DNA of 64,000 nt, from contig QAOA01005269.1 in assembly GCA_003255065.1 (NCBI GenBank), positions 1 through 64,000 of the forward strand, read 5' to 3'. Each line of letters starts with the position of its first letter. Position 1 is the stretch's first letter. Positions 1-11,897 of the stretch are shown piece after piece. Source of the stretch: Cercis canadensis (lineage: Eukaryota; Streptophyta; Magnoliopsida; Fabales; Fabaceae). Both the position numbers and the translations under genes were made by a program. The notes below the pieces were generated by a model that was given only the letters and a program-made list of their open reading frames with translations, had not been told where the DNA came from and did not search any database.

Positions 1-2138
1 TGCCATTATACGTGATAAAATAAAAGTATGTATTTAGTTATGTCTTGATACATATACATTTTGACATATAATGCTCAAACTAAGCAAGATACAATTGGAT
101 TCTTATTTATGTCAAAATATTTTATTGTTGTGATAATTCATTTAAAATTCAAAACTTTTTTGGTTTTTCTTAGGGAAACTGAAGTTTTGACAGTCATCCA
201 AAGCAAGATTTTAGATTTTGATATATGTGTTACTGCCACCCTTCACAAAAAAAGCCAATTAAGATAATATTTTTTTATTTAATTTTGGCAATTACTTTCA
301 TAAATTGATGGCACCAAATAATTTGTTAATTGCTATTTTGAAATTAGAATTAGGGTTACCTTTCCTTTGTCTTGATTGGTAAGACCAATCAGAAATCAAA
401 AATTTTAATTGAGAAAAGCAAATTAGCAAAATTTTAGTGGTTCTAGAACAATTTGATTTTTTTTTTAATTTTATTATTCAATTTTGGTTGGAATAAAGTG
501 TCATTTATTCTCTTTAATTTTAGTCACACAATAATTCTTTAATTTCAAATTTGAATCCTAAAATTAGGGTTACACTTTTTTTCCTACATAGTTCTCTATA
601 TATATTAAACCCTATGTGAGCTTATTTACCATTGATAGGCTGATTGTTGCAAAAAATTTCTCCATCTCCAGCTGCACTAGGCATTGAAAGGAAACAAAAA
701 ATGGGAGATTAATAAATAAGAACTGACCAAAGAAGAAAAATCATGGGCCAAAAAGCAAGATCTAACTATATTAGATTGTACAAAGAACTATATCATAAGG
801 TATCTGAAAAATAAAAAATGAAATTGACTGGAGAACAGAGGTTGAGCAAATAGAACAAAGAGATAAACTACAATCCATTAGTGGAAGAGAGGACTACTGA
901 GAGAGATAGAGGGAGGCCTGATCTTACCAACCTATTCTAAATAGCACTTAATCGGTCTCCATATCGAAAACAATAAATAGGAATGATTTGAGCTATTTAA
1001 CGTTTGAAAATACATGTCAACACATACCTCAATCTACCTTGACCTCATTGATAATCTCTTGCTTGGATTGACAAAGTCTGTAGAAAATATCTTGATGTAC
1101 TGATTGATTGTAAGGAGGGGCTATGATCTTATCCCTTTAATATAAGGAGATATTTAACAAATTATTATCTTGATTATAGATTACTTTTTCTGTTGGTGAG
1201 TATTTTCATAAAACTTTAGGATGCTAACTAATTTTGAAATGTGATTTCTATCAAGACTATCCATCTTAGAACATTTACTCTATGTCTACAAAATTTTTAA
1301 ATGTACTTCAAAGTTTATCATGTTGTTCTTGAGTTATATATTTGCTATTCAAATTTTTCTTAAAGGATTTTGTTTATTATTGAGTAATTTTTTTTTTTTT
1401 ATATATATGGAAATGTGTTTACGTTTTTAAGTGCTAATGACACTAATTATTTTTTCATTACTTTAAAATTTATCAATGGTAATCAAATATTGGGATGTGA
1501 CATTTATTATAAATATAAAAAAAAATCATTACATGTCGCATTTAAATATATACAAGGGGCAATTTAATTTTGCGTAGTTAATTTTTGGGATAAGATGGGA
1601 ATGTGAACTAAATTATTTTACTAACCATTAGCGGGTCAATGCTTTATCAATAAAAAATGGTATATACTCTTGTGATGTTTGAATGAAAAATAAATGTCCT
1701 ACCATTTTACACAGGGATATCCCTGTTATAACTTTTCTTTAAATCTATACAAAATAGCAATAGTAATTAGAATCATATTTAAATATAAATGAGTTGAAAT
1801 GAGTAGGGGTCGAGTATGATAATTGAGATAGAGAGAGAAGGGAATGAAAATCAAAATTATAACTAGGTCTAGGTATAATCTTTGGAGGAAAAAGATTAAA
1901 TAACCTATAACACTAGGAAAAAGATTAGAGTTAGACCACAAGTACAAATTTGCTAAAGTTTTAATAGGATTATAATTTGGGTAACCAATAAACTAATCAC
2001 ATTGGGTGATTAAATATGATTTCCTATGGCACTTGGAAAAAGGACTAAAGCAACCCCAACGGGTAATCCAATAAGATTTTTTATTTGTCGCCTCCCGCTG
2101 TAATGCCCAGATGTGCATCGCGCGGGGCCCAATACTAG
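1..2138. mobile_element. Helitron-like 3' portion, shuffled repeat blocks, no gene
   Basis: AT-rich, with no convincing coding sequence. Three blocks recur in the 15-20 kb region: 61-226 matches about 18331-18498, 371-660 matches about 17730-18020, and about 1690-2138 matches about 19097-19657. Their order differs between the two regions. The block ends at 2135-2138 with CTAG followed by T, preceded by a GC-rich stretch (GTGCATCGCGCGGGG, about 2113-2127). A short hairpin followed by CTRR just before a T is the known 3' end of plant Helitrons. No Rep/helicase coding sequence is visible, so this would be a non-autonomous copy with its 5' end outside the window. The Helitron assignment is inference. 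Confidence 0.4.
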
Positions 2139-2640
2139 TAATATTAAAAATAGAGTACACAATGTGGAGTTGGCAAGTGTCGCTATCAAGGTGACGACAA
2201 GTGGCATGTTATGGGAATTTCTTCATTTCTAGAGTATTTAAAAAATAATTTATTATATCAACTATGTGTGTCTCAAAATTAAAAAATAAGAAAAAAAAAT
2301 TAAATACTAATGTCCTTAAATAACTTCCTTATTTATGTTTTCTGACGAAATATTATTTCAGAATAAATAAAAACCAAAAAACGTCAATTTCCAAAATGGG
2401 TGCATGTAATTGATTGCTTGATTTGCAATCAAGAGTAGTAACCGAAATTATAAAGGTGAATTTGCAAATGGGGCAAATTACTATTTAATATTACGTTAAT
2501 TTTGGCAAAAAAAACCCAATCAAGGTAATATTATTCTATTAAATCTTGGCAATTACTCTCATAAATTGATGACACTGAATAAATTTTTAATTGTTATTTT
2601 GAAATCAAAATTAGGGTTACTTTGTGGAGATGGCTTAGGT
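2139..2640 (+). mobile_element. Helitron-like 5' block, head-to-tail with the preceding 3' end
   Basis: Starts TAATATTAAAAATAGAG immediately after the CTAG at 2135-2138. It aligns along its length with 15231-15812, where the same sequence follows a TCTATA repeat. Plant Helitrons typically start with TC followed by an AT-rich stretch of this kind; the TC is missing here. The block ends about 60 bp before the first copy of the exon of the small gene at 2.7-14.4 kb, so that gene may use it as promoter or may be carried inside the element (inference). Confidence 0.35.
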
Positions 2641-2698
2641 TTTGGGTAACTTTTCACTATAAAGTGTGTTCTTTCATAAAGAAAACATACATTGTAGC

Positions 2699-2970
2699 CA
2701 AAAAACTGAAGCGTAGCCTACAACAGTCATGAAAAGAGCTCTGCCAAGAGATTTCTCATTGTGCGCACGCAATCTTCTTCTCTCTGGCTTCAACCATAAC
2801 CCAAATCCTATTTCTCTTTTTGTCTCCCTCTCACAAAAACTGAAGCGTAGCCTGCAACAGTCATGAAAGGAGCTCTGCTTAGAGATTTCTCATTGTGTGT
2901 GTGCAATCTTCTTCTCTCTCGCTTCAACCATAACCCAAATCCTATTTCTCTTTTTGTCTCCCTCTCTGCT
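2699..2970 (+). repeat. 134-bp tandem duplication of first-exon start
   Basis: Two diverged copies of the 5' leader and first coding part of the following gene lie head to tail, with start codons at 2729 and 2863 (period 134 bp). The first copy opens a 46-codon reading frame that runs into the leader of the second copy and stops at the TGA overlapping that region. It therefore acts as an upstream ORF rather than extending the protein. Several substitutions separate the copies, so this is a real duplication and not an assembly overlap; there is no N between them. Confidence 0.85.
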
Positions 2971-3069
2971 TCAAGTGGCTCCACACCCAAGTTCTATTCT
3001 TCCACAAACAATCTGCGGGATGAACCTCACTTCACCCAATCCCAGAAGAAAGAAGCCCCCGTTGATGCA

Positions 3070-3074
3070 GAGGA
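3070..3074. repeat. target site duplication GAGGA (left)
   Basis: GAGGA directly precedes the TG of the first LTR and is repeated at 13965-13969 directly after the CA of the last LTR. Five bases is the usual target duplication of Ty1/copia elements. It shows that the outer boundaries belong to one integration event. Confidence 0.9.
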
Positions 3075-3740
3075 TGTTGAAATAGTTTGTAAATATGCTT
3101 ATAATTAATCAAGTTCCACATTGGTTAAATTAGAGTATGTAAAAGACTTTATAAATGCAAACTAAAGTTAAAAAGTAACTTTAGTTAAATGGGTACAAGC
3201 CCATTTGGCGAGCCCAAATAGCCTAGCAAGACAAAGCCCATTAATGGTCTTTGATTGGCACTTGGGCACTTAGGGCATCTTGGGCCTTGATCGGTTTGAC
3301 AAATATTTTAACATTGGTTTTAATATTTGGACCGGATCGGGTCGGGTCGGTTTGACCCGATTCGGATGGTAGTTAATTAAGTTAACAGGTTCAGATGAAT
3401 AAACTCGAATAGACAATTGTGTTTGTTTCGAACAAACTGTTGTGACTATTCCGAACAGACAATTGTGATTATTTCGAACAGACAATTATGTCTATTCCGA
3501 ATAAACAATTATGTTTGTTAATTTCTGACCAATTATATTTGTTCATTAGTGTCTTTTCAACTCTATAAAAGGGAACACCCTAATGCATTAGAATTCACTT
3601 TTTCCATTAAGAGTTTTTGAGGGCTTTGTTGTATCCTGGGGTAACTTGCTTTTATAGAGAAGCAATATTACACTCAAGACAGTGTAATTGTTCACGCCTC
3701 AAAGCCAACCTAGTTAGTCTCCATTATCGTTTTCCTAATA
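3075..3740 (+). repeat. Ty1/copia LTR, copy A (5')
   Basis: 666 bp, starts TGTTGAAATAG and ends CCTAATA (the other two copies end CTAACA, so the terminal CA is mutated here). The boundaries are fixed by comparison with 8336-9029 and 13674-13964. TATA box TATAAAA at 3564-3570. U3 carries a 23-bp tandem array (3401-3513) and a GC-rich stretch of repeated GGGTCGGGTC type near 3330-3360. Confidence 0.92.
3401..3513 (+). repeat. five-unit 23-bp array in LTR U3, upstream of TATA
   Basis: About five head-to-tail units (3401-3421 partial, 3422-3444, 3445-3467, 3468-3490, 3491-3513). Each contains a TTCGAA/TCCGAA core followed by an (A)CAGACAATTGTG-type core. They lie 50-160 bp upstream of the TATA box, where transcription-factor repeats of LTR promoters usually sit. 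LTR 8336-9029 has a variant of the array. The regulatory role is inference. Confidence 0.7.
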
Positions 3741-6700
3741 ATTTGAGTGTAATATTCGTAATGGAGGCTATTACTACTTCTGCTGTAAAGTTGCAAGATT
3801 CTGTGAAACTCAACCAGTTTGATGGAACGAATTTCACAAGGTGGAAAGACAAGATGAAGTTCTTACTCACAACCCTGAAGGTGTTTTATATCCTGGACCC
3901 AAATCTGCCACCCATTGCTGCACCAACTGCTGAAGATTCGGATCAAGTAAGGAACCATGTGTGTCTTACCATGAGGAAGATGAATTGGTGTGTCGTGGCC
4001 ACATTTTGAATACCCTTACGGATCGTCTCTATGATCTCTACTCCAATCTGACTTCACCAAAAGACATCTGGAATGCATTGGAAGTCAAATATCAAAGCGA
4101 AAAGAGAGGTACTGACAAATTTCTTGCTTTGAATTATTTTGATTTCAAAATGTCTGATAACATGCCAGTCATGGATCAAGTCCATGAACTACAAATTTTA
4201 GTTTCCAGATTAAGAGATTTGGAGATCTCAATTCCTGATACTCTTCAGATAGGAGCAATTTTGTCCAAATTGCCTCCTTCTTGGAATGGGTACAGAAAGA
4301 AAGTGTTGCATTCACCTGATAATTTCACTCTTGAACAGTTTCAAACTCATTTACAGATTGAGTGTGAAACTCGTGTTAGAGATGAAAAGTTTATAAAAAT
4401 AAATGTGAATCCAAAAGAAAATTCGCAGCAAGTGAATGCAATAACAGGTAATTCTGGAAACAACAAATCCGGAAACAAGTCTGGAGGGAAGAATCAGGAC
4501 AAACTTAAAGTCCAGAAAAATGGTGGATTCAAGAAAAACAAAAAGAACAAGGTCTGCTTTCACTGTGGAAAGAAATGACACTGCATCAAGGAATGTAGAT
4601 TCAAGAATTATGAAAAGAAGAAAGAAAATACTTATGAAAAGGCCAAACTAGGCAACTTATTGGAAGATGAAGTAAAAGAACTTATTGTAATGGTTTCCAA
4701 CATTCAGATTGGAATGGTGACTGAGTTAAACATGGCTGCTGCATCAAGTAATACATATTGGTTCCTTGATTCGCGGGCAACAATTCATGTTAGCAATAAC
4801 AAGACTTGCTTCAAAACTTACCATAAGTTGGAGGAACAAGATGAAATTCTAATGGGCAATCACCAGCGTGTCAAAGTGCATGGCAAAGGGTCTGTTGTAC
4901 TGAATTTCACTTCTGGGCAGAAACTTACCCTTGTCAATGTTCATCATATTCCTGATGTTAAAAGAAACTTAGTTTCTGCAAGTTTGCTTTGTAAGAAGGG
5001 TTTTAAGATTGTCCTAGAGTCAGACAAAATTGTAATGTCCAAGAGTGGACTGTTTGTAGGAAAGGGATACTCCCTTGATGGCATGTTTAAGTTAAGTGTA
5101 AATGAAATAAACGTTGTTTCTACTTACATTGATTCTTCTTCTTTATGGCATGCTAGATTAGGACATTTAAATTATCATATGATAAAATATATGTCAACTC
5201 ATGATTATATTGATTGCAAGCATGTTCATAAAGATAAATGTGAAATTTGTGTTGAAGCAAAAATAACAAGAAAGCCTTTTCTTAAAGTAGAGCGTGATAC
5301 ACAAATCTTAGATTTGATTCATTCCAATATTTGTGAATTAAATGGTAAATTAACCAGAGGAGGAAAAAGGTATTTCATTACATTTGTAGATGATTGTTCT
5401 CGATTTTTATATGTATATCTATTGAGAACAAAAGATGAGGCCTTTGAAAGATTTAAGGAATTTAAATCTGTGGTAGAGAATCAAAAGGAAAGAAAAATTA
5501 AAACAATTCGAAGTGATAGAGGTGGAGAATATTTCTCTACAGAATTTGATAAATTCTGTGAAGAAAATGGAATAATCCATCAGAAAACTGCCCTTTTTAC
5601 ACCCCAGCAGAATGGACTAGCAGAAAGGAAAAATAGGACCCTAGTTGATATGGTAAATGCTATGCTTTTAAATGCTAAGTTACCATATAACTTGTGGGGT
5701 GAAGCTTTACTTACTGCATGTCACATTCATAACAAAGTTCCTTCCAAGAAAACACATATTTCACCATATGAAATTTGGAATGGAAGGAAACCAAATCTGA
5801 ATTATTTTAAAGTGTGGGGGTGTATTGCATTCTATAGACTTCCTGATTCTCAAAGAACCAAATTAGGGCCAAGAGGAATTAAAAGTGTTTTTGTTGGTTA
5901 TGCACAAAATTCTAAAGCATATAGACTTCTAAATTTAGAGTCTAATGTTATAGTGAAATCTATTCATGTTGATTTTTTTGAAGAAAAATTCATGTTGGAT
6001 CAAATTGTGCATGAACCTGAAAGTGGTATGCATGAACCACAAAATTCACAGGATCAAAATAGTTCTGATAATTTTAATTCTCTTGCTAAAGGTAAGAGAA
6101 AACTTGTGAATGAACCATCTGAACCAAGAAGAAGTCAAAGGCCAAGAAAAGAGAAAAGCCTTGATCCTGATTTTATTACTTTCTTGGTAGAAGGTAGTAG
6201 GAATCGGATTTGTAAAAAGGTGAAGATATTATTAAACATTGAAAGTGAGCCCAAAACTTTTGAAGAAGCAATGTCTTCTAGAGATTCAGCTTTCTGGAAA
6301 GAAGCTGTGAATGATGAAATGGACTCAATAATGTCTAATAATACTTGGGTCTTAGTTAACTTACCACCTGGCTCAAAGCCCATTGGTAACAAATGGGTTT
6401 TCAGGAGGAAATATAATTCTGATAGTACATTGCAAACCTTTAAAGCAAGACTAGTTGCAAAAGGTTTTACTCAAAAGAAAGATCTAGATTATTTTGATAC
6501 CTATGCTCCAGTTGCTAGAATAACATCCATCAGAGTTCTTTTTGCTTTGGCATCTATACATAAATTGCATATACATCAAATGGATGTTAAAACAGCATTT
6601 TTAAATGGTGATTTAAAGGAAGAAGTTTACATGCAACAACCTGAAGGTTTTGTTCTTCCTGGAAATGAACACAAGGTGTGCAAGCTTGTAAAATTTTTGT

Positions 6701-8335
6701 ATGGTCTTAAACAAGCTCCTAAACAATGGCATGAAAAATTTGATTCAGCAATTTTGTCTTTTGGGTTTAGACATAATACTGCTGATAAATGTATTTATTC
6801 CAAGTTTACTAAAGATTATGGAATAATAGTTAGCCTCTATGTAGATGATATGCTTATCTTTGGTACCAACATGCATGGTATAAATAAAACTAAAAAGTTT
6901 CTAACCTCTAAATTTAAGATGAAAGATCTTAATGAGGTTGATACAATTTTGGGTATCAAAGTTACTAAGCATGATCATGGGTTTACTTTAAGTCAAACTC
7001 ATTACGTAGAGAAAATTTTGAGCAACTTTGGTCATCTCAAAATTAGAGAATACAGTACTCCATATGATACTAGTGTAAAACTTGTGAAAAATATTGGTAG
7101 ACCTATAGAACAATTGAAATATGCCAGTGCTATAGGAAGCTTAATGTATGCAATGCATTGTACAAGACCAGATATTGCTTTTGCTGTATGCAAATTGTCA
7201 AGATTTACAAGTAGTCCTAGTACAGAACATTGGGAAGCAGTTGGAAGGGTATTTGGATACCTTAAAAGTATTGCAAACCTAAAGTTCTCGTATACAGATT
7301 TTCCCGTTGTACTAGAAGGTTATTTAGATGCAAGCTGGATAACAAGAGCTGGTGAAAGTATCGCAACTACAGGTTGGATATTTACACTAGCTGGATGTGC
7401 CATATGTTGGGCATCTAAGAAACAAACTTGCTATTCCCATTCTACCATGGAGGCAGAGTTTATTGCTTTGGCTGCTGCAGGTAAGGAAGCTGAGTGGTTA
7501 AGAAACATGTTGTTTGAAATTGAGTTGTGGCCACAACCAATGCCACCTGTTTCCATACACTGTGATAGTGAGGCTACAATGTCTTGTGCTTTCAATAACA
7601 TGTATAATGGAAAGTCAAGACATATTAGTCTAAGGCATGATTATATTAGAGAATTGATATCAAGTGGTACCATTTCACTTCTCTATGTGAAATCTGCAAA
7701 TAATTTGGTTGATCCTTTTACCAAATCTTTACCAAGAGATATGGTATGGAGGATAACATGTAGTATGGGACTAAATTAAACCCTCAAGACGCCAATGATG
7801 GTAACCCAACTTTGAATTACAAATTAGTAATTACTAAAGTTTAACGGGTAACAACAAGTAATTGATACGTGTCTGATTTAACACTAATTAATAGGAGTCT
7901 CATACAAAACATAATGTTAGTGCTTACTGTTACGTTGAAAGGATGAGCTTAGCTCTTAATGGAGTTGTTTTGTCTAAAGTAATAGGGACAATGAAATGAA
8001 CTCCACCTTTATGAATATGAAGTGGTGCCGCTTCAACAAAGGTTTAATGGGTTTTACCTTTTTAAAAATATTCACAGAGAATTGGGATTACTTTGCACAT
8101 GGCCATTTAAATAGTGCTAGGGCTGTTAAAACCTCTTTGGAGAAATTGTATAAAAATGATGTGTATGATATCTTCGATCCTAATAGCAAGGAGTATTGGT
8201 TTAATCTTCGGACATCAAGTACTTCATTAGCATCCTTAGATATTTATACTAATTTTAAGGTTTAAACCTGTAAGGTACCTTTTTATATGCATCATTTCTA
8301 TAGTGAATGACTTAGTTTACAAACTAGTGGGGGAA
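3741..8335 (+). mobile_element. Ty1/copia internal region, copy 1
   Basis: Runs from the end of LTR A to the start of the central LTR. Gag-pol is at 3761-7779, followed by about 550 bp of non-coding 3' sequence and a polypurine tract (GTGGGGGAA, 8327-8335) touching the next LTR. No TGG-starting tRNA primer-binding site follows the 5' LTR. Instead TTGAGTGTAATATT (3743-3756) is the exact reverse complement of 3664-3677 inside the LTR. Gene order protease-integrase-RT-RNase H identifies the copia superfamily. Confidence 0.93.
3761..7779 (+). pseudogene. copia gag-pol polyprotein, copy 1 (gag broken, pol open)
   Basis: Gag starts at ATG 3761 and loses frame near 3955. The continuing frame meets a TGA at 4576-4578 inside the zinc knuckle (after CFHCGKK). 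From 4579 the frame is open to 7779 and holds aspartic protease (active site reads DSRA instead of DSGA near 4770-4781), GAG-pre-integrase (HARLGHLN, about 5150), integrase core with VDDCSR and NGLAERKNRTL, reverse transcriptase with the catalytic YVDD box (about 6838-6849) and RNase H near the C-terminus. The gag frameshift, the zinc-knuckle stop and the protease Gly-to-Arg change make autonomous activity unlikely, although RT and integrase look complete. Confidence 0.9.
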
Positions 8336-9029
8336 TGTTGAAATAGTTTGTAAATATGCTTATAATTAACCAAGTCCCACATTGGTTAAATTATAGTATG
8401 TAAAAGACTTTATAAATGCAAACTAAAGTTATAAAGTAACTTTAGTTAAATGGGCATAAGCCCATTTGGCAAGCCCAAATAGCCTATCAAGACAAAGTCC
8501 ATTAATGGTCTTTGATTGGCACTTGGACAATTGGGCACTTGGGCCTTGATCGATTTGACAAATATTTTAACATTGGTTTTAATATCTTGACCTGACCGGG
8601 TCGGGTCGATTTGACCCGATTCGGATGATAGTTAATTAAATTAATATCTGGACCGGACCGGGTCGGGTCGGTTTGACCCAATTTGAATGGTGGTTAATTA
8701 AGTTAACAGGTTCAGATGAGTAAATTCGAATAGACAATTGTGTCTGTTTCGAACAGACTGTTGTGACTATTCTGAATAGACTGTTATGTCTATTCCGAAT
8801 AGACAATTATGTCTGTTAATTATTGACCAATTATATTTGTTCATTAGTACCTTTTCAACTCTATAAAAGGGAACTCCCTAATGCATTAAAATTCACTTTT
8901 CCATTGAGAGTTTTTGAGGGATACAACGGGTAACTTGCTTTTATAGAGAAACAATATTACACTCAAGACAGTGTAATTGTTCACGCCTCAAAGCCAACCT
9001 AGTTAGTCTCCATTATCGTTTTCCTAACA
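8336..9029 (+). repeat. Ty1/copia LTR, central shared copy
   Basis: 694 bp, TGTTG...CTAACA. It serves as 3' LTR of copy 1 and 5' LTR of copy 2, since each internal region touches it directly. TATA box near 8862-8868. It differs from LTR A by substitutions and by a tandem duplication of about 60 bp in the GC-rich U3 part (about 8578-8700). Near 8917 a short segment reads GGATACAAC where LTR A reads its reverse complement, GTTGTATCC. The 14-nt self-complementary pair is kept: 8953-8966 with 9032-9045. Confidence 0.92.
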
Positions 9030-11897
9030 ATTTGAGTGTAATATTTCATAATGGACACTGTTACTACTTCTACTGTAAAGTTGCAAGATTCTGTGAAACT
9101 CAACCAGTTTGATGGAACGAATTTCACAAGGTAGAAAGACAAGATGAAGTTCTTACTCACAACCTTGAAGGTGTTTTATATCCTGGACTCGAATCTGCCA
9201 TCCATTGTTGCACCAACTGCTGAAGATTCAAATCAAGTAAGGAACCAGAGGCAGAAACTTTAGGAAGATGAATTGGTGTGTCATGGCCACATTTTGAATA
9301 CCCTTACGAATCATCTCTATGATCTCTACTCCAATCTGACTTCACCAAAAGACATCTAGAATGCATTGGAAGTCAAATATCAAAGCGAAAAGAGAGGTAT
9401 TGACAAATTTCTTGCTTTGAATTACTTTGATTTCAAAATGTCTGATAACATGCCAGTCATGGATCAAGTCCATGAACTACAAATTTTAGTTTCCAAATTA
9501 AGAGATTTAGAGATCTTAATTCCTGATACTCTTCAGATAGGAGCAATTTTGTCCAAATTGCCTCTTTCTTGGAATGGGTACAGAAAGAAAGTGTTGCATT
9601 CACTTGATAATTTCACTCTTGAACAGTTTCAAACTCATTTACAGATTGAGTGTGAAACTCGTGTTAGAGATGAAAAGTTTATGAAAATAAATGTGAATCC
9701 AAAACAGAATTTGCAGCAAGTGAATGCAATAACAGGTAATTCTGGAAACAACAAATCCGGAAACAAGTTTGGAGGGAAGAATCAGGACAAACTTAAAGTC
9801 CAGAAAAATGGTGGATTCAAGAAAAACAAAAAGAACAAGGTCTGCTTCCACTGTGGAAAGAAAGGACACTACATCAAGGAATGTAGATTCAAGAATTATG
9901 AAAAGAAGAAAGAAAATACTTTTGAAAAGGCCAAACTAGCCAACTTGTTGGAAGATGAAGTAAAAGAACTTGTTGCAATGGTTTCCAACATTCAAATTGG
10001 AATGCTGACTGAGTTAAACATGGTTGCTGCATCAAGTAATACAGATTGGTTCCTTGATTCGGGTGCAACAATTCATGTCAACAACAACAAGACTTGCTTC
10101 AAAACTTACCATAAGTTGGAGGAACAAGATGAAATTCTAATGGGGAATCACCAGCATGTCAAAGTGCATGGCAAAGGGTCTTTTGTACTGAATTTCACTT
10201 CCGGGCAGAAACTTACCCTTGTCAATGTTCATCATGTTCCTGATGTTAAAAGAAACTTAGTTTCTGCAAGTTTGCTTTGTAAGAAGGGTTTTAAGATTGT
10301 CCTAGAGTCAAACAAAATTTTAATGTCCAAGAGTGGACTGTTTGTAGGAAAGGGATACTCCCTTGATGGCATGTTTAAGTTAAGTGTGAATGAAATAAAC
10401 GTTGTTTCTGCTTACATTGATTCTTTTTCTTTATGACATGCTAGCCTAGGACATTTAAATTATCATATGATAAAATATATGTCAACTCATGATTATATTG
10501 ATTGCAAGCATGTTCATAAAGATAAATGTGAAATTTGTGTTGAAGCAAAAATAACAAGAAAACCTTTTCCTAAAGTAGAGCGTGATACACAAATTTTAAA
10601 TTTGATTCATTCTGATATTTGTGAATTAAATGGTAAAGTAACCAGATGAGGAAAAAGGTATTTCATTACATTTATAGATGATTGTTCTTGGTTTTTATAT
10701 GTGTATCTATTGAGAACAAAAGATGAGGCCTTTGAAAGATTTAAGGAATTTAAATATGTGGTAGAGAAACAAAAGGAAAGAAAAATTAAAATTATTCGGA
10801 GTGATAGAGGTGGACAATATTTCTCTACGGAATTTGATAAATTCTGTGAAGAAAATGGAATAATCCATCAGAAAACCGCCCTTTTTACACCCCAGCAGAA
10901 TGGACTAGCAGAAAGGAAAAATAGGACCCTAGTTGATATGGTAAATGTTATGCTTTTAAATGCTAAGTTACGATATAACTTGTGGGGTGAAGCTTTACTT
11001 ACTGCATGTCACATTCATAACAAAGTTCCTTCCAAGAAAACACATATTTCACCATATGAAATTTGGAATGGAAGGAAACCAAATTTGAATTATTTTAAAG
11101 TGTGGGGGTGTGCTGCATTCTATAGACTTCTTGATTCTCAAGGAACCAAATTAGGGCCAAGAGGAATTAAAAGTGTTTTTGTTGGTTATGCACAAAATTC
11201 TAAAGCATATAGACTTCTAAATTTAGAGTCTAATGTTATAGTGGAATCTATTCATGTTGAATTTTTTGAAGAAAAATTCATGTTAGATCAAATTGTGCAT
11301 GAACCTGAAAGTGGTATGCATGAACCACAAAATTCACAGGATCAAAATAGTTTTGATAATTTTAATTCTCTTGCTAAAGGTAAGAGAAAACTTGTGAATG
11401 AACCATCTGAACCAAGAAGAAGTCAAAGGCCAAGAAAAGAGAAAAGCCTTGATCCTGATTTTATTACTTTCTTGGTAGAAGGTAGTAGAAATCGGATTTG
11501 TAAAAAGGTGAAGATATTATTAAACATTGAAAGTGAGCCCAAAACTTTTGAAGAAGCAATGTCTTCTAGAGATTCAGCTTTCTGGAAAGAAGCTGTGAAT
11601 GATGAAATGGACTCAATAATGTCTAATAATACTTGGGTCTTAGTTGACTTACCACATGGCTCAAAGCCCATTGGTAACAAATGGGTTTTCAGGAGGAAAT
11701 ATAATTTTGATGGTACATTGCATACCTTTAAAGCAAGACTAGTTGCAAAAGGTTTTACTCTAAAGAAAGATCTAGATTATTTTGATACCTATGCTCCAAT
11801 TGCTAGAATAACATCCATTAGAGTTCTTTTTGCTTTGGCATCTATACATAAATTGCATATACATCAAATGGATGTTAAAACAACATTTTTAAAGGGT

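Noticed and set aside
3079..3108. Extension of the small gene's exon into the LTR as a functional C-terminus
   Set aside because: The residues after position 3074 are LTR sequence read by chance, and the frame stops at 3108. The target duplication shows where the true exon continues.
7996..8265. 89-codon frame between copia pol and the 3' LTR, also present in copy 2 (13334-13603)
   Set aside because: The whole internal regions are closely related, so conservation is expected. The differences between the two frames mostly change amino acids, with no sign of selection, and there is no recognisable domain.
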